Below the pieces are notes generated by a model, which did no database searches, was not told the DNA's origin, and saw nothing but the letters and a program-made list of their open reading frames with translations. DNA of 64,000 nucleotides from Cephalotus follicularis. Its lineage: Eukaryota; Streptophyta; Magnoliopsida; Oxalidales; Cephalotaceae. Positions 21,481 to 32,746 of this stretch are shown piece after piece (positions within the stretch are counted from its first letter, which is position 1; every line of letters starts with the position of its first letter). The position numbers and the translations under genes are program-made. The stretch spans positions 718,365-782,364 of the forward strand of contig BDDD01000435.1 of NCBI GenBank assembly GCA_001972305.1, read 5' to 3'.

Positions 21481-21839
21481 TATTAGATGAACAGAACTAA
21501 AGAAATAATTGACTAGATTCGAGCTCCAAGCCATCTCCTAAACAAAATGAAAATATTGATTTATTTTCTTCCCTAAAACTCAGTACAAATAATGGATTTT
21601 ATTTATTTCCCAAACAACAACTAAATTTCCCTATATTCCTAACTTATTCTAACAAACTAACAACTTGAAAATAAATTTCCCTTCATTCCTAACTGATTTA
21701 ACAAACTAACAACTTGAACACAACTCAGCAATGGTAATCCTTCAATTTGATTGGTGGTTTCTTCATTCTTTTCCCTCTCTCTGCTATGTCATCCTCTGTT
21801 GTGGCTTCTTCTTCACTAAGCTGGGTCATGTTTGTATCA
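21481..21839 (-). repeat. 5' LTR of the Reina-like element
   Basis: 359 bp, matching 16599-16958 over its full length. Shared blocks include ttgatttattttcttcccta, actcagcaatggtaatcctt and gattggtggtttcttcattc. It ends at ttgtatca, where Copia sequence resumes. Confidence 0.9.
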
Positions 21840-22620
21840 TCGGTTCATGTATATTTTCTTATGTGAGGTCTCCATTAAAGAAAGTCGTCTTTACATCTAT
21901 TTGATGCATAACATATTGCATAATAGATGTCAAAACAAGAAGAATCTATCGTTGTCAAATGACAGACCGATGAGTAGATATCAAAATAATCTAACCCTTG
22001 TAGCACTTAGCTACTAAATATGCTTTATACCAGGCTACAAATCTGTCAAAATTAAGTTTCTTCTTCAAAAGCCATTTACAACCCACAATCTTAGCCTCTT
22101 TTAGTAAATCAATGAGCTTCCATGTTTTATTTTACAACAAAAAGTTCATTTCATCATTAGTGGCTTCTGTCCATAATAACGAGTTCTGAGATCTCATCGC
22201 TTCCTTATAGGTGGATATGGATCATCATCCAAATATTGATAGGTCACAGAGTCCTCACAAAAATTCTTAGGTACTCGATCTCTTGTAGATACTCTTATAG
22301 GTTGTGATTCAAAAATCGACATGAGATGAGTATCAGATACATTTGATTCAAATCTACACTTGAATATGTAACAATTTATGTTAGTTCCGGTAAGATCTTG
22401 ACTTGATATCTGAGAAACTTATTCCCAAACAACACTGCATTCCTAGATTATATCACCATATTAGTTGATAAATCCAAAACCGGTCTGTATCACTATCTTC
22501 TGTACATTCTAAATACACACAAGTGTTTGTCCTATGTCTTACCTTAGGTTTCTTAGGGTCTTGGATCTATTGGATATGGCTCGTACTTCACAACCGGAGT
22601 ACAATTTAACCCGGGACGTG
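21840..22620 (-). mobile_element. Copia remnant, upstream half (IN-RT)
   Basis: Minus-strand words of a Ty1/Copia polyprotein are scattered along it. They include SRNAVLFG (integrase end), YKEAMRS, NKTWKLIDLL, KIVGCKWLLKKKLNFDR, and MHQIDVKTTFFNGDLT just before the Reina-like insertion. The RT continues at 16598 leftwards. It is an old fossil with many breaks, and its LTRs were not found. Confidence 0.75.
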
Positions 22621-22659
22621 TTCGGAGGTCCCGCTCCCGGAAGCTCAGGACTAATATAT

Positions 22660-22929
22660 TGTTGGGTCTGAATATTTCACTTAGGTTGGGCCTGAATATT
22701 TCACTTGGGCTTATGTTTTTTATTGTAATTGCAACTTAAGTAGGGTTTCTTAAGCTAGCCTATAAATACTTCCTTATGAGTGTAATAGAGTGAGTGAGAG
22801 TGTTACAAAGATAATACTCAAAAACTATTGCAGGACGTAGCCCAATATTGGAGTGAACCTGGGTAAATCGTCTCCCTTAATTTTTACTTTTTCTAGTTTA
22901 TTTCCTGTGTGATTGTGTACGATTGAACA
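22660..22929 (+). repeat. Probable solo LTR, 270 bp
   Basis: It starts tgttgggtctgaatatttca and ends gattgaaca. It has a TATA-like cctataaatac (about 22760) and the word aggacgtagcccaatattgg, then gaacctgggtaaatc, which is common in the R/U5 part of plant Copia-type LTRs. No target duplication was found at these ends, so the borders are approximate. It lies beside the Copia remnant but in the opposite orientation. Confidence 0.55.
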
Positions 22930-24568
22930 GGTGAAAATTTCTTATAAGATCCACACATAAGCGATACAGTCCTAGGTCTTAAGAGTGTCAAATCTATGAG
23001 TGTGTAAATTAGTTACTGATATTACTCGATCAATTTTGCCCATAGGCCACCTTATTATGGTTGTTGATATTTTCCAAATATATCAATAGTCATTTATTTT
23101 TTTATATATTTAGTACGAAAATTGACAGATAATAAATTTTAAGACAATATTATTTCTAAAAGTCACAAAATCATAATCTATGCCATATTTATGAGAAATT
23201 TTGTCTCACATATTTCTTGAAGTGATATAATAAATGAGATTTGATTAAATTACATTTGTCCCCTTTTTTTCTCCAAAGATTTCATCAGCCTGAAAAAAAA
23301 TAAAATAGATTGTCATCGGCCAATGTGGTTTCGAACTTTCACTAATAATTAGTACTTAGGATTTAGGAAATTTTTTATTTTTTATACTAAAAAAAGCATG
23401 GAGACGGAAGCTATTATCGCATATAGTGCTACAAACATATGGGATCCATCCATGGTTTGGGTGCAGTGGAAGACACCGTCTCTTAGTTTGACTCGTAATA
23501 TCTTTTTTATAAAAACAATTGATTTTGCCATATCAGCAAAACTCTAATCCACGATTTTTAGATTTGGCAAAAACAAAAATCCTGCTCTAACAAAATCAAT
23601 GCCCTTTATAAGTATATACAAATTTTAAGACATTGATTGATTTAGAGATTCTCATTGAAAATTACTATGAGTTGACATTAAAATAGATACAATAATTGCT
23701 ACAGTATTTGAGCATTTAAAAATGCCGTTTATCATTCACCTACACACGCTTAGATCGCTTAGGATTTTGTACTTATCCGTTTAGTATTTGCTCTCAAAGC
23801 TCCATTGAAGCATGCACTATATATGTCCCTATTCTCATAGGCCACAACCTTCATAGTACATAAATTTATGGAACTGGATTCAACTTGCGCTTTTTTTTTA
23901 ATCGAGAAATTTATTTTTCACAAATTCAATCGCTTAATTTATTAATTTATATTTAATATATGTATATATTAATTTTTAAATTAATTAAAAATTTTAATTA
24001 TTTCATCTTAATATAACAATTTTTATTATTATCTGTATTTAATTTAATTTATTATGTCATGATAAAATAGTTTAAATTAATTAATTAATTTAAAAATTAA
24101 CATATACATATATCACATATAGGTTAACAAATATAACGATTGAATTTATAAAAAATGAGTTTTTTTTATAAAAATAATATTCTATTTTTTTTAAAGATTA
24201 AATCCAGTCCCTAAATTTATATCAAAACATACAAGAATTAATGCACTATGTCGCCAATTGTCATAGATTGTCATAGGCCATCTCAAGCCATGCAAGCAAC
24301 CACTATGTCCTCAGGTTCATAGGTCTTATTTAAGCATCAGTGGTGGTAATTTGACTTTTTTTGTTTGAAGTGTAAAGGTATCTCGATCGTTTAAATGAAA
24401 TGAAAAATATATTTAGATAAAGGTCACCTCAAGATGACTAACTTCTGATTTAAAAAAAAAAAAAAAAACTTTTGAGCTTACAATATCGATCAATACTATA
24501 CCGTAAAATGAATATGTTTCATATATCACTCAACGTGTATACTATGCCCTATAATTATTAGACATAAT

Positions 24569-24680
24569 TGTTAAGATGTGTGTCTCACATCGAAAAGATT
24601 AAGTGGATTTGTTCAATATATATACTTGAAAGATAGCTCTTTTTTATAAGTATATTTTTAGTGATAGAGATAATATCTAT
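24569..24680 (+). repeat. Solo LTR of a TRIM-like element
   Basis: It starts tgttaagatgtgtgtctcac, with atcg and gttcaatatatatacttga, and is clearly related to the LTR of the TRIM at 44153-44248 (wording, order and spacing agree). No PBS follows it. The right border is approximate. Confidence 0.6.
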
Positions 24681-26176
24681 ATTTTATAAATTTAATATTT
24701 TATTTATATAAGTTATACACCGTATATTTTATTATCATCACCTTTCTCTAATACTATATTAAAATATCGCACTTGCATAAATTATTGTTGAATTAATTAT
24801 CTAAATACTGGAACTTTTTTGTTCCAAATTTTAGTTATCACTTGTCAAATAATCAAATTAATTTTTTCAATTAGGTACATATATATCAGTTGCTGCTTTC
24901 ATACTGGGTATAATTATATCCGATTATAATTTTCTATCATTTACTTTTATGCATGGTTTATAAATATATAAATAAATAATTATACGAGTCTTTTCAACGA
25001 TTAAAAATCTTACTAATTTAATCTTTAAACCGTTAAAATAAGCGTAATAATTTGACTCGAATAACTTGTACAAATAGAGATGTAACAGTAAATTTAACTA
25101 TTTTATAGTCTAGAGATCACATCACAATTTTTCAACATTTCAAAATTGCATGTAGAAAATCTTGATAATTAAAAACCCATTGTAATGAGTGAGTAATTGA
25201 CATTTACATCATTCATAGTTTTAATTTCATTTCCTGGATAACAAGAAAGGAATTAAAAATAAAAATACGTGATAATATTGGACTCATACAGAGAAACGTA
25301 TCAAACAATTGGATCAATACGAAGAATCGTATTATAAAATCGTATATAGACCTACCTCTCTCTGATAAGATGATAAACTTACAATCCCAAAAATATACTT
25401 ATGAAGAGAATAAGTCTTCAAATATTTATTGGTTCAAACTATTTATATATTTAAATTACGAACAATCCGTACCAATGTCTGAAAGTTAGATTGAGGGGAC
25501 AAGATGTATTTGTCCTAACGATCTCTTTGTCGTTCCCTTATGCTGGGCACATATATGGAATAATTTGATATTTTGACACAACAAAAAGTCAAGAATATTA
25601 GTAGTAACCAATAATTAGATACGGAGATACATTTTCGGCAATATTTTTTGTGTAACATTTCAAATATTTACCTGTAATGAAATCTAATGGTTATAATATT
25701 GAGATATTTGACTTATAAAAAAAAATTATGTTTATTGTTATTAAATTATTAAATTTTAATGAGTCACTGAGATTAAAAATATTATATATATAAATACTTT
25801 AAAAAAAATTATTGTTGAGCAACTATTTCCAGTTAGATACAGTAATGTGAAGGACTTAGTGGCCCACGGAGTTCCATTAACAAAAGCTTAAATAAATGCT
25901 AATAGTTTAACGATGGGACCACTAGTTAAAATAATTAAAGGCTACACCTTCATAGAAAAAGAATCAAAGGGTGCACGTTGAGTTTGACGAAGGACATTAA
26001 TCAAAACCTTAATGCTTAATTATCAATTAAAAAGTATAAGCATGTTGCAAGTAGCTTTATGTTAGTGATTAGTGCATTAGCACTACTAGCTAGCTAGCAA
26101 GGCCCCATCATCTGTTGTATTCTCACGAATCTCTATTCAACTTTAAGAGTAGCCGGCCGGACAAGATCCCGTCACT

Positions 26177-26560
26177 TCGGATGGGCTTTTATTTAACCCA
26201 CTAAATCATCATTTGTTTAAAATCATCTCTAAGTTGAATTTGTAAATAGTGATGACAATTCTTTTTAAGGGGTCATGTCTTTATCGTGTTTAGATCGAGT
26301 TCGTGTTATGTTTAACAGATTAATCTGAATATGATTCGAACTCAAATCAAGTTATATAAATTGATATTTATATAAATCAATCAAATTTAGATTAAACTTA
26401 TCTAAGTTATTATTGTGTCGCGTTCGAGTCAAGTTGACTTACATTGTCATCCCTATTTGATTGACCATAATTTCGGATAGGCTTTTATTTTGATTGACCC
26501 CAACTTTATCTCATTATCATTAGTTTAAATTAATCTATAGGTTGAATTTGTAAATATAGA
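26177..26560. repeat. Imperfect direct repeat flanking the MITE
   Basis: 26177-26248 (cttcggatgggcttttattt ... gttgaatttgtaaatag) and 26470-26560 (tttcggataggcttttattt ... gttgaatttgtaaatat) are diverged direct copies of about 75-90 bp on either side of the MITE. They are too long for a target duplication, so a local duplication either preceded or included the MITE insertion. Confidence 0.65.
26246..26456. mobile_element. MITE with 14-bp terminal inverted repeats
   Basis: The left end atagtgatgacaat and the reverse complement of the right end atagggatgacaat differ at one base. The interior carries ttatcgtgtttagatcgagt and gtgtcgcgttcgagtcaag, the gtgtcgggttcg-type wording of a common plant hAT-like MITE family. 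A related block occurs at 40958-41147 and a fainter one at 27520-27660. Confidence 0.7.
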
Positions 26561-27519
26561 ATGTAATAATGCATAATTAAAAGGCTTAAAAAGTTACTCA
26601 CGAATTATTAGATATGCATTATTTTAACTCAAAGTCTTGAATAAGTAACTGATTAATTTTAATTATTATTCTGATTTCTGAATAATCACCAACAAGGATG
26701 TTAAAATTTATTAACTTATTCAATAAACTAAGCATGATAAATTAATTAACATATTCAACTAAGAGGCAATCCCTAGACCCATGCAGATTCATTAACCTTA
26801 GAATAAAAAAATTTATAAAAATATTAGAATGTCTAACATCACCTTCAAAAAAAAAAGTCAAATATTAATATCATCAAAGCAATCATCAATATTAACGTAA
26901 TAGCAAAACAAAGCGGCACTTCAAAAGGGTCAACGCTTGAAACTGAAATACTTGCATCTAACCCGGAACTTTTATCTGCTAGATACATGACCATCCCTAC
27001 TAGTGTTTATAGATCACATTGATCTTGGTGAAAACATGATGCCATACTAGAGGAGGGGGAGGAGGGAGAGGAACTCATTAAACAAGGAATCTGTGAAAAC
27101 AGCATCCACTACACTTCACTCCACATAATAGACAAAATCAAATTATAGCTAGTGACAGAATTTGGAAAATGTAGTCGTCAAAATTTGTGGGGTGCGTCTA
27201 AAAGGACCACTGAATATGGTCGAGACTTAGAGAAGCATGTAAGACAAAAGTGTAGCACTTAGACAGTGAAGACATGGAAGTCGTCACATGATAGACCTCC
27301 ACTTGGACAAATAAGTGGCTGGGGTGGGTTACTGCATTATTGAGGAGTAGAGTATCTGGTGCATGTAGGCCCAACTAGCACTAGGACCATCACCACGTGA
27401 AGACGAGCCCACTAGGCTTTTTTTGCCGCACATAGATTCTGATTATGACCCTTTCTTTCTTCTTTTGTTTAACTTGTTAAGGAATTTAGCTTGTTTCAAC
27501 TTTTCAACGTATTCCCGAT

Positions 27520-27660
27520 TCGAAACTAAAATGAATTTAGTCTAAATTTAATCGATTTATAATAGTACTAACTCGTATAACTTAATTTTAGTTCGAATCG
27601 TATTCGAATCAACCAGCTAAACACGATACGAACCATACTCAAACGAAGACACTATCTGTT
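27520..27660. mobile_element. Decayed MITE-like remnant
   Basis: Words such as gattcgaaactaaaatg, gttcgaatcgtattcgaatc and aaacacgatacgaacc are the degraded, reverse-oriented form of the gtgtcgggttcg MITE family seen at 26246 and 40958. No clear ends. Confidence 0.4.
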
Positions 27661-28693
27661 GGCATGACTTATCATTCCTGCTTGCGGAAGAGCAAAACGC
27701 AAAAACCTAAAAACTGTGAGTCTTGCTGTTCGCGCATCTGGTAAAGTTTCTTTTTCTTTCCTCAATATTTGATGGTATGTGTTGCTAAAGTAAACGTGAT
27801 TGATTAGAAGGATATGGATCCACTTATTGTTTGATTATATTATATGGGCCTTGAAGAATGGCATGCCGCACTACTAATGTCTAGTGTCTACCAGGCCAAA
27901 TTTGTTTAAAATTTAATATTAAATACTTACTAAAAAGTTTAAACTTACATCAATTCTGCATATAACTACCTCAATGATCATATAATAACTAATGTTGGTA
28001 AAAGAAACCTACCCTTATAAACGTGTATTGTTGACGTGACGTTAAATAATATTACTTAGTCGACCGCATAAGTAAAATTATAAAAAATTCATACATTATT
28101 AATTATCATGTTACATAACCTAAATTACTTTAACCTTTACTTAAAACATTATAATAATCTAATTAGCAAACAAACCCTAATTTAAACACATTTAACCAAT
28201 CATCCCCACACAAGAAATTAACCAAACATACTATTTCACCTCTCTCTCTTTTCCTCACAAAGTTAATGTGATAATTTATGTATGTATAATTCGAGATAAA
28301 AGTCTCTCAATAAGGTTTTCCGAAATAAAATTCATTCTCAGTAAGGTTTTACGTAAAAAAGTATATACCATTCGAGTTAATGATTGCTCTCAATAAGGTT
28401 TTACATACCAAACATATCAACATTGTATTTTCTCAGAATTATTTTTAAAAATAGTTTATGAAGCATCTATTTTCAGTGAAAAACTTTTAAAACAAGTTCC
28501 TATTTTCTTGTTTTCAAAACAGCATTAGCATATTACTCTAAGCTCAGCTCATACACATATATAGAGCTAACTCTGGGCTAACCAGTAATTTAATAGAGCC
28601 CAACCTATAAGCCCATATCCATATGACAAATCTCTTGATTGCGCTTAATTACTGTAACCTCGGATTCCATATGATTGGTGAAGCTCGATATCT

Positions 28694-28736
<43 letters not shown>
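28694..28736. repeat. (TAA)n microsatellite, about 14 units
   Basis: An uninterrupted TAA/ATA run of roughly 43 bases, with no coding context. Confidence 0.97.
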
Positions 28737-29238
28737 GGCTTTCCATTTGGTGTTGATAATTGTTTAGTTTGATTAAATTGCAGTGTCATTTATATAGTCC
28801 GCATATAGATTTGGCCCAACTAAATTACATAACATAAGCAAAATATGTTTGTGCATGTCTTTTGGTTTCCAGGAAGAGTAACTCTATATAGCTCAACTAT
28901 ATGGATTAAGCTAGTCTTTAGTAAGAATATCATTGGACGTCGATCTAATGCATGTCTCTTTTTGTGACACTCGATATAGCTTCAAACAGTTGAAGATCAT
29001 AAACTTCAAATGATTATAGTTTTTTTGACACTTACTTTTTACTAGAGACTTGTATTGGACCGATATCCAGTGATACCCTTATTGAAGATGAGTTGAATCT
29101 CAATTAAATATTCAAAATAAAGTAATGAAAAATTAATTGGACGAGAAATAAAGCAAGTATACGATAAATAATGCACTAACACAAATCATGTTTCAGCTTT
29201 TGGAAAGATATGATTGCAGCCTGCTCCACAAGATGATT

Positions 29239-30330
29239 TCAACTCAACTCCTTGTTCATGGTCAAGTCTTTTAAGGAGATTAAGGACTTGGTGTAGGTAG
29301 TAAAATACAAATTATAGAGCTTGATCTCCCTAACATTCCCGATTTCTTTTAAATCAACTTTCTTGATCGTATGCAATTCTAGATGATATTGAAAAATCCC
29401 ACTATCGGTCCAAAATAACACTAACTCTCCATCTCGTACGGCCATGGGAAAAATACATGCAAAAATTAGCATAGCACTTCAAATCCACTTCCAGATTGAC
29501 ATGATAACCCAATTTGCATACTCTTCCAGGACCCATATGTCGATCATTTTATCATCCCAATGGCACCAACATAATTTCCCTTCCATTTCTAAGAGACGCT
29601 TACATGGAATACAGGTTGCAGTCCGTCCTGAGTGGGTGATCACAATCAATCTCTGGATGAGGCCTGGTTTTGAATTCTTCAGTGTCCATATTAAATACCA
29701 TTATTGAGTTTGCGCATCCAATGGAAAGGAGAAACCATCCAGTGTATATATGGCTCCGTTCATGATTATAGGGAAAACTCGATAATCGGGTTGGCATGCA
29801 AAGGTACCAACTTGTCTCCACGACTTTCCTCCCAAACTGCATACATGATAATCGTTTGCACAGGAGAGAAGCAACTTGTATTCTCTTGTCAACTTGTCGA
29901 AAAAGATTGCCCAAACAGAAAATGATCGAAATGGTGGCCTCAACGTTAGTTGTTCTTGAGTGATAGGGTTCAAAAAATATATATATATGTGATGTTGGCG
30001 TGAATGTAGAAAACAGTAGCAACCCATCACAACAACCAACAAGCACAGTATTTGTTGTGCCGTTTATGTTGATAGAACCTAAAGCTTCTTCAATTTTGTT
30101 AATCATCGTATGCTTGTTGTTCCTTGTTCAAGAAGAAAGAAGCTTATTTTGTGAGAATTATGAAATGATAAGTATTGCAGAAAAAGGATTGGAGGTGCTC
30201 TTGCAGCATGCTTCTCAATGAAATAAGCAGTTGAAATTAAGGCTCGCCATTTTCTACACATTTTAAAACCTCACTTGCTGGGAGTCTACTGATGATTTCA
30301 ATAATGTGATCATCAGTCTTCTTAGAATTG
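29239..30330 (-). pseudogene. F-box protein pseudogene (F-box plus FBA domain)
   Basis: Minus-strand pieces in shifting frames spell an F-box protein, normally the substrate adaptor of an SCF ubiquitin ligase. The F-box is near 30317-30235 (DDHIIEIISRLPASEVLK, then RKWRALISTAYF after a frame change). FLQYLSFHNSHKISFFLLEQ follows. The F-box-associated domain has VGCCDGLLLFST, NPITQEQLTLRPPF, DKLTREYKLLL and YHVCSLGGKSWRQVG, and later SIMVFNMDTEEFKTRPHPE and LEMEGKLCWCHWDD. The C-terminus ends near 29239 (LYFTTYTKSLISLK). At least three frame changes (about 30265, 30020 and 29700) and one internal stop near 29476 separate the pieces. No clean start codon or introns explain them. A pseudogene is far more likely than a spliced gene. 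Confidence 0.8.
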
Positions 30331-32746
30331 ATAAATGTACTATGTAGCCAAAGGTGTGTAATACATGTCAAGGAGTGAGACAGCGCCATTATGTGTAAAA
30401 GATCAATTCTGTGTAAAAGAGCAAGACAAATGAATCAAATTGATGATGAATGATATGATTTTGACCAATAAGGATACTATATATGACCCAATTGAACGAT
30501 TCCTATATCAATGTATAGACACTACACAATGAAATTATTTTTATACAAAACACACAGAACCGAGAAAAGAGGGTTAAATTAAACAATATAGAGTGAATCC
30601 ATTAAACAAAACTGATTTCAATGTGTATGTTTTTTTTTATGAATATGAAGAAACCATAAAAAATAGAGTACCTAATGGAGATGACTTTTAAATGGATATG
30701 TGAGAATTAGGTTTGCGGGCTTAATTGGCTATTTATAAGAAATTAACAAACACTAAATAAGGCAGGAAAACACAATCCGACTCCAATTATGAATATAAGA
30801 TACAAAATCACCATACGTTTAGGACTCTAACATGGCACTAATATATGTATTTACTTGTAGTAATTGTGATTTACGGGATGGTTGTTGCGCTCCAAAAGTT
30901 GTTAAAAAGGGGATAAGGTAAGTAGGAAATTGTTGAATTTCTAAAAAGTTTAGTAGAATCAAAAGATCTCTTTTGATTGAGGCATCTTAACTGTGGTTAC
31001 CCATTTACATAATACTATGTAGTTATCATGTTAATTCACAGTATAAAGTGTGATCTTTTGTTCATTGATGCTGTTTATCTGTTCTTTGACTTATATTTTG
31101 CTATTTAGTTGTCGAGAGATTGATACAGCAGTCTTTTAACAATCATACTAACCCAAGTACTGGACCTTCCATCATTGATTTAATTTTAATATATGTTCCT
31201 TATATACTCTCTTTCAAGTTCACAAGAAGGATCTTCATCAGTCACTTCTTTAGAGTTCTTTACATAGGAAGCCAATAAGATGCTCTGCTACATTTTATGC
31301 ATTTAAGATTTCCATTAATATTCCATGCTGTATTCTCTGTAACACTAAATATTGACTCATAGATCATAAATTTTCTTTTTTTTTCAAAGTTTTTTTTTCT
31401 TCTTTTTTAATTTTTTTTTTCAAATCCAATGGTGTGACAAACAATACTGTAGAGAATACGACTCCGTTTACAACAAAGAATTCTTATTGCAATTTCTGTA
31501 GCATTCTTTGTTGTGCAAAATATAAGTAATTGAATCTCGATTTTTTCATTTGAGATCCTCAACTTATAAAGTGCAAACCTTTGGAACACAGTTTTTCAAT
31601 CTTCTTTAATTTTTTTATTAAAAAAAATTGAGATTCAATGGCCTATATTTTATACAGAAAAGAATACTGTACAAAATATTTAAATTTTTTTTACAAAACA
31701 ATTAAAAAAGGATTAAAAAATTAAAATCCAATGAACTACACTTTATGCAGTATTAAAGTGCAGTAGAAGATCTCCCTAAGAATTGGGAAATTTCGATGGA
31801 TAACAACCCACATTTACATTGTTCTTTTTATAGCTAACTTGATAAAGACTACATTTCTTTTGTTTAATTTATTGAAACTTCAAAGTAGTAAAATGAATGA
31901 TCTTTTACAAAAAAAACAAAAAGTAGTAAAATGAAAAAGATTGTAACACATATCCTTCATCCTAGGAACCGATAGTTTCAAGTCAAGAAAATCAATAGAT
32001 AAATCAAGCTCAATGAAACTTGAAGGTGATTTCCACATGCCATATAGGGATACCACAACGGGGTTAAATATCCAGCTACAATATTTAGAGAGTAGTCACG
32101 ATGTTTTTACTTGTGCTGATTATGGGCATTTATCGAATGTGCTGCTACATTTAACAGAAATATACCACCACTTTCGTCGCATCTAAATGCATCGCGAAAA
32201 TTCAGATTCCAGTATTGGAGGCAGAAACTGATAAATAACCAGGCCAAATACAATGTTTAAGAATGCTAACTCATAGAGATAGGTAATTCAAAGCAACAAA
32301 ATCTAGACTATGTTATCCAATTCAATATCTGGGAGAGGTCCCGGTTGTGTACAAGGTGAAAAACCAATACCCCAACATTAAACTGGTCAGACCCTTTGAC
32401 GGAAACTGGTCCCAACTACGAACGTACAACAATAATTAACAAGGAAGTGATTACAGATTCAACAATCAGGATTAAGACACAAAAAAAAACAAATATTGGG
32501 TGTGGGCAGCCTTCTGTCCATGGATCATCTGGAGATGCTATCATATTCAGTGAGGTGGAGAAGGTGAGAAACAGAGAGAGCAGTAGTAATCTAGCCTAGC
32601 CGGTTTATACTCTCCTTTCGTATAATCACACACTTTACAGCTAGCTAGGACAGCTAAGCAATATCACATGCACACTAACCTGGATTATTTTTGGTCCCCT
32701 CCTCCCCAATTTTGTGTCTCTCTCTCACCCTCTGGCTTTTTTTTGT
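30331..32746. other. Spacer between the F-box pseudogene and HMGR
   Basis: No gene is supported. The right part should include the HMGR 3' untranslated region (transcribed leftwards from 32746), but no definite poly-A site was chosen. A perfect 12-bp inverted pair acaacaaagaat/attctttgttgt occurs at 31470-31481 and 31503-31514, inside an A/T-run-rich block (31370-31760) that looks like a decayed MITE without clear ends. Confidence 0.5.

Larger units (their letters stand above)
16599..21839 (-). mobile_element. Reina-like chromovirus (Ty3/Gypsy) with both LTRs
   Basis: The element reads on the minus strand from a 5' LTR (21481-21839) through gag, protease, RT, RNase H, integrase and a chromodomain to a 3' LTR (16599-16958). 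The LTRs begin TGATACAAAC and end in CTAACA (3' copy). The flanking pentamers tcgat (16594-16598) and tcggt (21840-21844) look like a target duplication with one change. Just inside the 5' LTR is ttggtgctttcatt (reverse complement of 21467-21480), a candidate primer site. The LTRs differ at about 23 of 359 positions by eye (~6%), so insertion was roughly 2-5 million years ago at usual plant rates. It is broken, with perhaps ten or so breaks. Confidence 0.9.
22930..29238. other. AT-rich spacer with scattered small repeats
   Basis: No gene is supported in these 6.3 kb. Contents listed separately are a TRIM-type LTR (24569-24680), a MITE (26246-26456) with flanking direct repeats, a MITE-like remnant (27520-27660) and a TAA microsatellite. 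A poly-A run lies near 24451-24468. The block 26990-27440 is less AT-rich and has no open frame of note. It could be a relic or a non-coding transcript, but nothing identifies it. Confidence 0.55.

Noticed and set aside
26990-27440. Possible non-coding RNA or lost exon
   Set aside because: Less AT-rich than its surroundings, but no open frame, hairpin or family word was found to support a call.
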